The notes below the pieces were generated by a model. The model had not been told where the DNA came from. It made no database searches and saw nothing but the letters and a program-made list of their open reading frames with translations. From Roseibium litorale (lineage in GTDB: Bacteria > Pseudomonadota > Alphaproteobacteria > Rhizobiales > Stappiaceae), in NCBI RefSeq assembly GCF_014842915.1, contig NZ_JACYXI010000001.1, positions 372,001-436,000 on the forward strand: a stretch of 64,000 nt of DNA, in the 5' to 3' direction. Position numbers and translations under genes: made by a program. Below, one piece after another: positions 1 through 11,207 of the stretch. Numbering within the stretch: the first letter of the stretch is position 1; each line of letters opens with the position of its first letter.

Positions 1-1
1 T

Positions 2-607
2 TTCGCCGATTATGAACTCCTGGAACTTTTGCTGTTTAATGCCCTGAACCGCCGGGATACAAAGCCGATCGCCAAAGCGCTGATAAAGCGCTTCGGGACA
101 TTTGCGGGCGTCCTGGCCGCGCCCCCTGCCCGCTTAAAAGAAATCGACGGTGTTGGCCCGAGAGTGGTTGAGCTTCTGAAAGTCACGCACGCAAGCGCTG
201 TGCGCTTCACCCGCACAGAGGTGCCGGACCGGGAAACCCTGTCCTCCTGGTCCAAGGTCATCGACTACGTCCACACGGCCATGGCCTTTTCCGAGGTCGA
301 ACAGTTCCGCATCCTCTTTCTGGACAAACAGAACGGTCTCATCGCCGACGAGGTTCAGCAGACCGGCACAGTCGATCACACGCCTGTCTACCCGAGAGAA
401 GTCATCCGCCGGGCGCTCGAATTGTCCGCAACAGCCTTGATCCTGGTTCATAATCATCCGAGCGGAGACCCCACCCCGTCGCGGGCGGATATCCAGATGA
501 CCCGGCAAATAGTTGAAATTGCAAAACCACTTGGTGTCGAGATCCACGATCACATTATAGTCGGAAAACAGGGTCAAACGAGTTTCCGGGGTCTTCAGCT
601 TCTGTGA
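2..607 (+). CDS. radC: RadC family JAB1/MPN protein (5' partial)
   Basis: The reading frame is open to the left edge (it begins [10 protein letters not shown]), so the start lies outside the window. The visible 201 residues hold the N-terminal helix-hairpin-helix region ([12 protein letters not shown]) and the C-terminal MPN/JAB domain with the metal-binding motif [14 protein letters not shown] near residues 147-160 and the closing FRGLQLL. The family is named RadC, but its role in DNA repair is disputed and the biochemical activity is unsettled; the motif predicts a zinc-dependent hydrolase fold. The family is usually about 220-250 residues, so only a short N-terminus is missing. The next gene begins 135 bp downstream on the same strand. 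Confidence 0.93.
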   Translation, partial: FADYELLELLLFNALNRRDTKPIAKALIKRFGTFAGVLAAPPARLKEIDGVGPRVVELLKVTHASAVRFTRTEVPDRETLSSWSKVIDYVHTAMAFSEVEQFRILFLDKQNGLIADEVQQTGTVDHTPVYPREVIRRALELSATALILVHNHPSGDPTPSRADIQMTRQIVEIAKPLGVEIHDHIIVGKQGQTSFRGLQLL

Positions 608-741
608 CACAGGCGGAACTGTCTGAATACCGTATCGCCAAAACAGCGGAAACTTATATCATTACAGCCAATTAACCTTGAAAATCCGGCATTCATTAAC
701 GGCTTTCGAGAATACTCCGTTCAAAGAGCGGGGTCATCTTG

Positions 742-3039
742 ATGAAATTCAACGCCGAAAACTCTGGCGGTAAGATCGCAAACGTCATCATCGTTCCTAT
801 GATCGGTGTCGTTGTGTTTGCCGTTGCCTGCGTCTTCGCCCTCATGATCTGGTCCTCCCGGGTATCCGATGAAAGTGCCGCCAACAGCCAGCGCAAACTG
901 TTGACCGGAGCCATTCAATTAAAGCTCGACCAAATGGCCCGTCAGCAAGCAAGTTCAGCGGTCTGGGATCTTGCGTTCTTCAAGACGGCATCATCTGTGG
1001 TGGACACGGAGTGGCTGCGGCAGAATATCGGCGAGTGGCTCAACAAGAGCTATGGCTTTGAGCGGTCTCTTATTCTCAATCGGGATAGAGAGCAGAGCCT
1101 CGCCTATTCCGCCGAATTGAGCAGTAACTGGGTCACGCCAAGCGTTTTGAGCCAGCTTCGGTCTGCAATTTCCAAGACCCGTGCCCGGTATATTTCCTCT
1201 TTCGTGAGAACCCCTTCTGGCCTCTATCAATACGCTCCCAGTAAAACCGGCCGCGAGCAAGGGGAGACTCCTGCAGAAACGGGCCTTTTGCGGATCGGTA
1301 ACGGGGTCTACTTTTTCACTGCCTCAGCCATCACCCAGGAACTGCACAGCATAACAGCCGTGCGGACCCCTCCGGCAGTTCTGATCTCTTTTGACCGGCT
1401 GGACCCGAAGGAACTGTCCCATCTTGCCGCGATGTCAGACCTTTCTGGACTGCAGCTGAGCCAAACCGATGACAACACTCTGGCAATGGCAACCATTGCG
1501 CTGAAGGCGCCCAACAGTGAGTTCCTCAGCTATCTCAAATGGGAGGCGAACCGCCCGGGCACAGAAATGCTGGGCCGTGTAACTCCAGTCCTTCTGCTGC
1601 TAGCCCTCGCCATTCTCGCGCTCACTGTCGGCGTCATCGACTTCACCCGCCAGTCAACGCGCAAACTTGCGGAGAGCCGCTCGCAAGCCGTCTACAGTTC
1701 AAGGCATGATGCGCTTTCAGGCCTGCCGAACCGGGAGCAATTCAGCCAGCTTCTCAGCAACGCGCTGAAGTCCAGTCCAACAGAGAGCAGCAATCTCGCC
1801 GTAGTCTATATCGACATGGACCGCTTCAAGGACATCAACGATACCCTCGGTCACGCGGCAGGCGATGAAGCAATCCGGTCTGTTGCAAGACGCCTGCAAT
1901 CCGTTGTGCCGTCAAGCGGAGCCATAGCCCGCATCAGTGGCGATGAGTTCGCAATGCTTCTGCAGGACTGCCCGAACCAGGAATGGATTGAGCATATCCT
2001 GACGCGTATTCAGGACCAGCTCGTCCGCCCGGTCCGTCTTGAATCAACCGAACACTTTGTCAGCCTGTCTATGGGCGCATCGATTGCTCCCCGCGATGGA
2101 GTCGATCCAGGAGAGCTTCTGCGCAAGGCGGATATCGCCCTTTATGATGCAAAGGCAAATGGACGGGGCCGGTGGTCCTTCTTCGACAGTTCCATGCAGG
2201 AACAGGTCCTGGCAAAGGACAAACTGTCCCGCGAACTGCGAAAGGCAATTGACAGGGATGAACTGAGCCTTGCCTATCAGCCGCAAACGGACTCAAGCGG
2301 TAAAACGATTGTCGCGGTGGAAGCCCTTGCCCGCTGGAACCATCCGGAACTTGGCCCAATCTCTCCGGTCACGTTTATCCCGCTGGCAGAAGAGACCGGC
2401 CTGATCAACGATCTGGGTCTGTGGGTGCTCAATCAGGCCTGCTACAATGCTTATCGCTGGCCGGACCTTGTCGTGTCCGTCAATGTGTCTCCAACCCAGT
2501 TCAAGCACCCCCGCTTCGTCGAAACGATTCTGGAAACGCTCGATCATCACAAACTGCCGCCGAGCCGCCTTGAGATCGAGGTGACAGAATCGGTCTTTGC
2601 AGGGCAGGACAAGCCGATCCTGAACGCTTTGAAACGGTTGAAGGATCTGGGCGTAAAGGTCGCGCTCGACGATTTCGGCTCGGGTTATTCCAGCCTCTCC
2701 TTCCTGCGCAAGTTCCCGTTCGACACACTAAAGGTCGACCGCAACTTCCTCTCTGCAATGGATGACGACGAAGGCGCCAAGGCGATTCTTGCCACCATCA
2801 TCAATCTTGGCCAGGCTTTGGGCATGACCGTGGTGGCAGAAGGTGTCGAAACGGCCGAACAGATTGCCTTCCTGACAAGCCTGGGCTGTCACCGCATGCA
2901 AGGCTTCTACATCGCCCGTCCGCTTGATGCCTGCAAGCTGGAGGAATTCCTCGCGGATGTGAGCTACTCGGCAGGCATGCCTGATCCCGCCACCAGTCAA
3001 CGCTCCTCTCGCCCGGTGCTGAAAGTCGCCAAGGCTTGA
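742..3039 (+). CDS. CHASE4-like sensor with GGDEF and EAL domains
   Basis: A 765-residue membrane protein for cyclic di-GMP turnover. One membrane segment lies near residues 11-32, then a periplasmic CHASE4-like domain (SAVWDLAFFKTASS), a second membrane segment near 275-297, a GGDEF domain and an EAL domain. The GGDEF signature reads SGDEF (about 399-403) behind a canonical D-M-D-x-F-K and N-D-T-x-G-H block; no RxxD inhibitory site is seen. The EAL domain keeps EAL (527-529), SVNVSPTQF, EIEVTES, DDFGSGYSSL, LKVDR, AEGVET and QGFYIARP, so phosphodiesterase activity is expected while synthase activity is less certain. The ATG at 742 is preferred to a TTG three bases upstream. Confidence 0.92.
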   Translation: MKFNAENSGGKIANVIIVPMIGVVVFAVACVFALMIWSSRVSDESAANSQRKLLTGAIQLKLDQMARQQASSAVWDLAFFKTASSVVDTEWLRQNIGEWLNKSYGFERSLILNRDREQSLAYSAELSSNWVTPSVLSQLRSAISKTRARYISSFVRTPSGLYQYAPSKTGREQGETPAETGLLRIGNGVYFFTASAITQELHSITAVRTPPAVLISFDRLDPKELSHLAAMSDLSGLQLSQTDDNTLAMATIALKAPNSEFLSYLKWEANRPGTEMLGRVTPVLLLLALAILALTVGVIDFTRQSTRKLAESRSQAVYSSRHDALSGLPNREQFSQLLSNALKSSPTESSNLAVVYIDMDRFKDINDTLGHAAGDEAIRSVARRLQSVVPSSGAIARISGDEFAMLLQDCPNQEWIEHILTRIQDQLVRPVRLESTEHFVSLSMGASIAPRDGVDPGELLRKADIALYDAKANGRGRWSFFDSSMQEQVLAKDKLSRELRKAIDRDELSLAYQPQTDSSGKTIVAVEALARWNHPELGPISPVTFIPLAEETGLINDLGLWVLNQACYNAYRWPDLVVSVNVSPTQFKHPRFVETILETLDHHKLPPSRLEIEVTESVFAGQDKPILNALKRLKDLGVKVALDDFGSGYSSLSFLRKFPFDTLKVDRNFLSAMDDDEGAKAILATIINLGQALGMTVVAEGVETAEQIAFLTSLGCHRMQGFYIARPLDACKLEEFLADVSYSAGMPDPATSQRSSRPVLKVAKA

Positions 3040-3049
3040 GGTTGCCGGA

Positions 3050-4000
3050 TCAGAAGCGCTGGAGGGCCACGTCAAGCCGGCGGGCCAGCGAAAGATAGCT
3101 GGAAAACGGAGCCTGAGCAGCTAACAAGCCTGCGGCTCCGCTACGGACCAAGGCCAGGCCAGCCGTCCCGAAGCGGATACGGATCATGTCATCAAGCCAC
3201 CCGGCCTGTTGAGCCGCACGCTTTGCGGCCAGTTTACCGGAGTGCCTCAAATAGGCCTGATGCCGGGCAACCTCGGTCATGAGCGCTTCAATTCCCTGGC
3301 CGGTTCTGGCCGAGATCTCGCAGACCGGAACCTTCCATCCGCTGGTGTTACCTTGCCCGAGCGACAGGGCGCCGGCTGCATCGGAAGCCGCCCGGCGGGC
3401 CATCGCCCCGGTGTCCGCCTTGGTTACAGCGGCAATATCGGGCAGCTCCATGATGCCTGCCTTCATGAACTGAAGACTGTCCCCTGACCCCGGCTGAATA
3501 CACAGAACCAGCGTGTCACAGGCCTGTACCAGATCTCCCTCTGACTGGCCGATCCCCACGGATTCCACAATCACCAGATCGGTAACGGCTCTGAGCAGAG
3601 CGATTGCAGCAATCGCCTGGTCCGACAAACCGCCGAGCCGGTCGCGGGCCGCCATGGACCGAACAAAAATGCCCTGGTCGTCCGGGTCGGTTGTCAGCCT
3701 TGTGCGGTCCCCCAGAAGCGCCCCATGGGTCAGCCTGGAGGACGGATCAATGGCCAGAACAGAAACGGTCTTTCCGGATGATCGTGCCTGCCTGATCAGG
3801 GCATCCGTCAGGGTGGACTTGCCGACCCCCGGAGGGCCTGTGAGACCGAGCACGTGTCCCTTGTCTTCCGCACAGGCCTTGTCCAGGAAAGCGGCAATCT
3901 CCGGATCTGCAGCCGCAACCTCAAGACGGGTAAGCATGCGCGACAGGACGAGTTTACCGCCCCGCCGGATCGCTTCAAGGTCAGGAGCGGGGCCTACCAT
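3050..4000 (-). CDS. meaB: MeaB/ArgK-type P-loop GTPase (methylmalonyl-CoA mutase chaperone)
   Basis: 316 residues. MeaB-type GTPases protect and reload adenosylcobalamin enzymes such as methylmalonyl-CoA mutase. Visible motifs are Walker A GPPGVGKST (55-63), the family signature FVRSMAARDRLGGLS and ESVGIGQSEGDLV, and a G4 motif that reads TKAD rather than NKAD. No mutase subunit lies nearby in the window, so the partner is inferred from the family. The gene is convergent with the GGDEF/EAL gene (10 bp apart) and lies 53 bp downstream of ppdK on the same strand, so it could be co-transcribed with it. Confidence 0.85.
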   Translation of the reverse strand: MVGPAPDLEAIRRGGKLVLSRMLTRLEVAAADPEIAAFLDKACAEDKGHVLGLTGPPGVGKSTLTDALIRQARSSGKTVSVLAIDPSSRLTHGALLGDRTRLTTDPDDQGIFVRSMAARDRLGGLSDQAIAAIALLRAVTDLVIVESVGIGQSEGDLVQACDTLVLCIQPGSGDSLQFMKAGIMELPDIAAVTKADTGAMARRAASDAAGALSLGQGNTSGWKVPVCEISARTGQGIEALMTEVARHQAYLRHSGKLAAKRAAQQAGWLDDMIRIRFGTAGLALVRSGAAGLLAAQAPFSSYLSLARRLDVALQRF

Positions 4001-4053
4001 AGCTCCGTTCCCGACGGGTATCCGGCGCCTGTCTCCTCAGCGCCATTCATAGC

Positions 4054-6720
<2,667 letters not shown>

Positions 6721-7171
6721 GGTCATCTCCATCCCGGCATGTTCACTACCTGCCGTCTCCCTCGGCATTATTGCACCGCACATTCCTGCTATGCGGCCCA
6801 CACCGATACAAGTAGTTTTTTGGTCTAAACCGGTTCAAACGCGGAGATGATCTTCCGCATCCGGAAGAACCGCCCGTTCGCCAGACCATGAATTTGGCCC
6901 GCAGCACCAGAGCCTTGGAGAATCAGGGCAGCTTTCAACTGACTGAAAACGAAGCAGCCTTTGCCGCGCCGCGGCTTTCCGCCTCCTTTTTTCCTTCGGC
7001 CCGGCTGTCTCTTGTCCCTGAGGCCAAGCCATTCCCGTTGCCAGGCCGGATCGACCGGTCCGAACTTGAGATGTTTCCCCCGAATTCCTTGCCGCTAAGC
7101 CTTAAAGAGGCCATTGTCGGCGCAGAAAAAGGATAAGGTCGAATAATGACGACCGACGCATGTGAGGTGAC
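6721..7171. other. Intergenic region between divergent ppdK and TPR gene
   Basis: About 450 bp that must carry the promoters of both divergent genes. An 82-codon open frame at 6888-7136 has no recognisable protein character and no good ribosome site, so it is not called. No strong palindrome or RNA gene is seen. Confidence 0.5.
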
Positions 7172-8974
7172 ATGAACGAGTTAACCAGCGCTTTCCTGAA
7201 GTCCGTATCCGGCAGCGCCCTTACGGGCAGAACTTTGCGCCGGGCCGCACTGAGCGCGGTGACAGCCCTTTCGCTGCTGCAACCGGCCTTAGCCGAGACC
7301 AAGGCAGACGACAAGGTAACCCATGGCACCCCGGATGATCTGCCCATCACCCTTTCCGGCAGCTATCTGGCCGGGCTTCTCGCGGGCGGAGAACTCGATT
7401 TCGCCTCAGCGGCAGCCTTCTTCCAGGAGACCCTCTCGGTCGATCCCGATAACAACCAGCTGCTTGAGCGCGCCTTCGTGCTGCGCCTTGCAAATGGTGA
7501 TGTAAGCGAAGCCGTTTCCCTCGCCGAGGAGATGGACCGGGCCGGTGCAGGAAACTTCCTTTCAAAACTCACCCGCGGCGGTGACGACATCCGCGCCGGC
7601 AAATATGAGCGTGCACTGACGATCATGCCGCGGTCTCAGGCGGGCCCAGTTGCGGAAATTCTCACCGGCATTGCCCGCGCCTGGGCCTTGCAGGGGGCAG
7701 GACGAACAGACGAAGCCCTGAAGACCCTGAATGATCTCCAGGGCCCCGATTGGTTCAAGGTGTTCAAGTCGACCCATGCCAGCCTCATTCTCTACGCTTC
7801 GGGTGACATCCCGGGCGCGCTTGCGGAAATCGAAAAAGCCTATGAGGAAGACCGTGGCGCGGTCCGTGTGGTCGATGCCTATGCCCGCCTTCTGATGCAG
7901 TCTGGCAAGAAGGCCGAAGCTCTGAAGGTCATCGATGAATATGACAAGCTGCTCAATGGTCACCCATTTCTGACGGCGACCCGCGAGAAGATCGAGAAAG
8001 GCGAAAAACTGCCGCCTCTGGTAACCAGCCCAGCGGCAGGGTTCGCCGAAATCCTCTATGGCCTGGGGTCCGCTATTGGCCGGGACGGCGCGGAAGAGCT
8101 TTCCACCGCCATGCTGCAGCTCTCGCTTCATCTCGATCCAAAGGCAGAGTTTGCTGCAGTCGCTCTCGGCAGCATGTTCGAACGCATGAAGCAGCCTGAC
8201 CGGGCAATCGAGGCGCTCAAGAAGGTGCCTGACGACTCTCCCCTGAAGCGGGAAGCGGAAATTCAGATCGGTCTGAACTACAACACCATGGAAATGGTGG
8301 ACGAAGCTCAGAAGCATCTGCAAAAGCTGATCGACGCGGACCCGAACGAGCAGGAAGCCGTCATTTCGCTCGGCAACGTCCTGCGCACGCACAAGCGGTT
8401 TGAGGAAGCCGAGAAGATCTATTCCGAAGGCATCAACCGCGTAACCGACTTCACCCAGGACCAATGGCTGCTGTTCTATTTCCGGGGCATCTGCCGGGAA
8501 CGGCTGAAGGAATGGGACGGGGCTGAAGCAGATCTGCGCCGCGCTCTGGAACTCTATCCTGATCAGCCTCTGGTGCTGAATTATCTCGGCTATTCTCTCG
8601 TCGACCGCGGCCTGAAGCTGGACGAAGCCCTCGGCATGATCAAGAAGGCCGTCGATCTGCGCCCCACCGATGGCTATATCGTCGACAGCCTTGGCTGGGT
8701 TTATTACCGGCTTGACCGCTTCGATGAAGCCGTGACCGAACTGGAAAGGGCGATCGAGCTTCGCCCGGCGGATCCGGTGATCAACGACCATCTTGGCGAT
8801 GCCTACTGGAAGGTCGGGCGCCGCCTTGAAGCGCGGTTCCAATGGAACCATGCCCGCGACCTGGGGCCTGAGCCGGAAGAGCTGCCGAAGATCCTCGACA
8901 AGATCCAGAACGGCATGCCGGAAACCCCGGCGACCGGCGAAGCCAAGGCAGAGCCGAATAAAAACGGCGGTTAA
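7172..8974 (+). CDS. Secreted/periplasmic tetratricopeptide repeat protein
   Basis: 600 residues with an N-terminal hydrophobic export signal (residues about 22-42, ending near QPALA) followed by TPR units across most of the length, clearest in the C-terminal half (LVLNYLGYSLVDRG, GYIVDSLGWVYYRL, PVINDHLGDAYWKVGR). TPR arrays serve as protein-interaction scaffolds; the partner is unknown. GAGGTGAC directly precedes the ATG. It sits 12 bp upstream of ispE, an arrangement common in alphaproteobacteria, so the two are probably one operon. Confidence 0.88.
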   Translation: MNELTSAFLKSVSGSALTGRTLRRAALSAVTALSLLQPALAETKADDKVTHGTPDDLPITLSGSYLAGLLAGGELDFASAAAFFQETLSVDPDNNQLLERAFVLRLANGDVSEAVSLAEEMDRAGAGNFLSKLTRGGDDIRAGKYERALTIMPRSQAGPVAEILTGIARAWALQGAGRTDEALKTLNDLQGPDWFKVFKSTHASLILYASGDIPGALAEIEKAYEEDRGAVRVVDAYARLLMQSGKKAEALKVIDEYDKLLNGHPFLTATREKIEKGEKLPPLVTSPAAGFAEILYGLGSAIGRDGAEELSTAMLQLSLHLDPKAEFAAVALGSMFERMKQPDRAIEALKKVPDDSPLKREAEIQIGLNYNTMEMVDEAQKHLQKLIDADPNEQEAVISLGNVLRTHKRFEEAEKIYSEGINRVTDFTQDQWLLFYFRGICRERLKEWDGAEADLRRALELYPDQPLVLNYLGYSLVDRGLKLDEALGMIKKAVDLRPTDGYIVDSLGWVYYRLDRFDEAVTELERAIELRPADPVINDHLGDAYWKVGRRLEARFQWNHARDLGPEPEELPKILDKIQNGMPETPATGEAKAEPNKNGG

Positions 8975-8986
8975 CTGCGGACACGC

Positions 8987-9877
8987 ATGGCAATGCAGCA
9001 GGACACAGACGGGGATGCGAGCGAGTTTGCCCGCGCCAAAGTCAACCTTGCCCTTCACATCACCGGCCGCCGCGAGGATGGCTACCACCTTCTGGACTCG
9101 CTCGTGGTGTTTCCAGAGATTGGTGACCGTCTGCGCCTCCTTCCGGGGGCCCCGCCTCTTTCTCTGACCCTTGGCGGATTTTTCGGTCCTCAGCTTTCCC
9201 AGGCAAGACCAGACAACCTGGTGCTCCGCGCCATTGAAGCTCTGGCAGGCGCATGCTGTCAGCCACCCTTGCGGGCAGGACTTCTTCTCGAAAAGAACCT
9301 GCCTGTAGCCTCCGGCATTGGGGGAGGATCAGCTGACGCCGCCGCCGCGCTGCGTCTCGCTGCAAGGATGACCGGGGTAGACCTTCCGCAAGCTGAGTGG
9401 TTGGCGCTGGCGCTTTCGCTGGGTGCAGACGTCCCGGTTTGTCTTGAACAGAAGGCGGTCCGCATGTCGGGCATCGGGGAGAAGCTGCATCCGGCTCCTC
9501 CGCTGCCCCCGGCCGGCATTGTTCTCGTCAATCCCCTCAAGGAAGTCTCAACACCGGCCATCTTCCGGGCTCTGACCCAGCGCGACAATCCTCCCCTGCC
9601 AGCACTGCCTTCCAGCTTCGGCAGCTGCGGAGAGCTTGCCGAATGGCTGAAATCCTGCCGCAATGACATGCAGGAGGCAGCTGAAGCACTCTGCCCGGAG
9701 ATTACTGAAGTACTTGCTGCACTCGGTGAGGCAAAGGGCAGTCTTCTCGCCCGTATGTCCGGCTCTGGGGCGACCTGTTTTGCGCTCTGCGCTCCTCAGG
9801 ACGCGGCCTCTATCGCCGCCGGAATAGAGAAAAGCCACCCTGAGTGGTGGGTGGCTTCTTCCGGTAAGATTCGTTAG
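8987..9877 (+). CDS. ispE: 4-diphosphocytidyl-2-C-methyl-D-erythritol kinase
   Basis: 296 residues. GHMP-family kinase that phosphorylates CDP-methylerythritol in the MEP isoprenoid pathway. It shows the substrate-binding start ARAKVNLALHITGRREDGYH, the ATP-binding glycine motif LPVASGIGGGSADAAAAL around residues 105-122, and the C-terminal MSGSGATCFAL. An in-frame ATG two codons later is also possible. The 3' end contains a hairpin that likely serves as terminator for the convergent polyprenyl synthase gene; together they make isoprenoid precursors and the quinone side chain. Confidence 0.95.
   Translation: MAMQQDTDGDASEFARAKVNLALHITGRREDGYHLLDSLVVFPEIGDRLRLLPGAPPLSLTLGGFFGPQLSQARPDNLVLRAIEALAGACCQPPLRAGLLLEKNLPVASGIGGGSADAAAALRLAARMTGVDLPQAEWLALALSLGADVPVCLEQKAVRMSGIGEKLHPAPPLPPAGIVLVNPLKEVSTPAIFRALTQRDNPPLPALPSSFGSCGELAEWLKSCRNDMQEAAEALCPEITEVLAALGEAKGSLLARMSGSGATCFALCAPQDAASIAAGIEKSHPEWWVASSGKIR
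9828..9857 (-). terminator. Intrinsic terminator for polyprenyl synthase gene, inside ispE
   Basis: Read on the minus strand, AAGCCACCC pairs perfectly with GGGTGGCTT across an 8-base loop and is followed by TTTTCTC. It lies about 40 bases downstream of the polyprenyl synthase stop and within the last codons of the convergent ispE gene. Confidence 0.6.
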
Positions 9878-9897
9878 GCCCTGAAACGGGGCTCTGA

Positions 9898-10914
9898 TCA
9901 GCTGACGCGGGAAATACAGAAGGCAACTGCTTCTGCAAGCGCGTCATTGTGCGGACCGGAGGGAAGCTTCTCCAGAGCCTTCAGGGCATTCGCGCCATAA
10001 TCTCGGGCGCGCTGCACGGTGTCGGCAATGGCGTCCACCTTGCGCAGCCGCTCGATGGCTGCGTCCAGATCGCCGTCCTCGATAGCGCCTTCTTCCAGGC
10101 AGCGCTTCCAGAAGACGCGGTCTGCGTCCGAACCGCGCGCCACGGCAAGGACGATCGGCAAGGTGATCTTGCCTTCGCGGAAGTCGTCACCGATCTGTTT
10201 GCCAAGGTCAGCGCTGGACCCGCCGTAGTCGAGCGCATCGTCCACCAGCTGGAAAGCTAGCCCCAACTCGCGGCCATAGGCGCGGGCCGCAGCCTTCACC
10301 TCCGCGCCCTGATCCGCGATCACCGGACCGACTTCGGCCGCAGACGCAAAGAGCGCAGCGGTCTTGGCATCGATAACGCGCAGATAATCCTCTTCCGAGG
10401 TCAGGATGTTCTTGGCAGCGCCCAGCTGCAGAACCTCACCTTCGGCGATGATCGCAGAGGCTTCCGACAGGATGCGAAGGGCTTCAAGGGAGCCGACATC
10501 GACCATCATCTTGAAGGCCTGACCAAGAAGATAGTCACCGACCAGAACGCTGGCCTGGTTGCCCCAGAGCTTGCGGGCGGCCAGCTTGCCGCGGCGCATG
10601 TCGCTTTCATCGACCACATCGTCATGCAGCAGCGTTGCCGTATGCATGAACTCGACGCTGGCGGCCAGAACCACGTGTCCCGTTCCCTGATAGCCGAACA
10701 TTTCCGCACAGGCGAGCGTCAGCATCGGCCGCAGCCGCTTGCCGCCTGAGGAGATCAGATGCTTCGCGATCTCGGGGATCAGCTCCACATTCGACCCGGC
10801 CTTGGAGAGAATGATCTGATTGACCTCTTCCATGCCCCCGGTCACCAGTTCGACCAGTGACTGGATGGATGGCTGAATTTGCTTGTTGTCCGAAACGGAT
10901 GCGACCAAGGCCAC
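9898..10914 (-). CDS. Long-chain polyprenyl diphosphate synthase (octa/decaprenyl)
   Basis: 338 residues. Trans-prenyltransferase that builds the ubiquinone side chain from isopentenyl diphosphate. Both aspartate-rich motifs are present: DDVVD (98-102) followed by MRRG, and DDALD (225-229); GGKRLRP precedes the first. The GTG start at 10914 is chosen because AGGAG lies 8 bases upstream and the length then matches rhizobial relatives; an upstream in-frame ATG at 11028 would add 38 residues not typical of the family. Chain length cannot be read with certainty, so no ispB/ddsA symbol is given. Confidence 0.9.
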   Translation of the reverse strand: MALVASVSDNKQIQPSIQSLVELVTGGMEEVNQIILSKAGSNVELIPEIAKHLISSGGKRLRPMLTLACAEMFGYQGTGHVVLAASVEFMHTATLLHDDVVDESDMRRGKLAARKLWGNQASVLVGDYLLGQAFKMMVDVGSLEALRILSEASAIIAEGEVLQLGAAKNILTSEEDYLRVIDAKTAALFASAAEVGPVIADQGAEVKAAARAYGRELGLAFQLVDDALDYGGSSADLGKQIGDDFREGKITLPIVLAVARGSDADRVFWKRCLEEGAIEDGDLDAAIERLRKVDAIADTVQRARDYGANALKALEKLPSGPHNDALAEAVAFCISRVS

Positions 10915-11080
10915 CAAGGAGACTCCTGCATTTTTTGTTGAGCGGACAATATGGCGCAAGCTAAGCTTGGGCAAGGCCGCAATCCGTGGACAAACCGTTG
11001 AATGGGCACTAACAAGCCAATTTGACACAGTGTTGACCCCGAAAACGGGTCTGACAGATGCAAGTTCGGCGAGAGGGCTG

Positions 11081-11197
11081 ATGGAAGAACTGGTCAGAAC
11101 TAACGACCCCGTCCTGATTTCCTTCCTGGAATCTCTTCTGGAAGAAGCTGGCCTTGCTCATGAGCTGCGTCCCCCTCGCCCGCAGCCGGCTTTCTGA
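11081..11197 (+). pseudogene. Shortened DUF2007 (putative signal-transducing) protein
   Basis: A 38-codon frame beginning MEELVRTNDPVLISFLESLL, which is the conserved start of DUF2007 proteins, but it ends after only EEAGLAHELRPPRPQPAF. Family members run about 70-75 residues. Its place, divergent from the polyprenyl synthase and immediately before the TrmN6-like methyltransferase, is the usual location of DUF2007 in this group, so I read it as a remnant with an internal deletion. Whether the short product is made is unknown. The function of intact DUF2007 proteins is not established. Confidence 0.6.
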
Positions 11198-11207
11198 GAC
11201 CCCAGGC

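Noticed and set aside
6888..7136. 82-codon frame in the ppdK-TPR intergenic region
   Set aside because: No ribosome site, no family similarity, located where two promoters are expected.
7562..9088. 508-codon minus-strand frame opposite the TPR protein
   Set aside because: Shadow of a confident TPR gene with a signal peptide and ribosome site.
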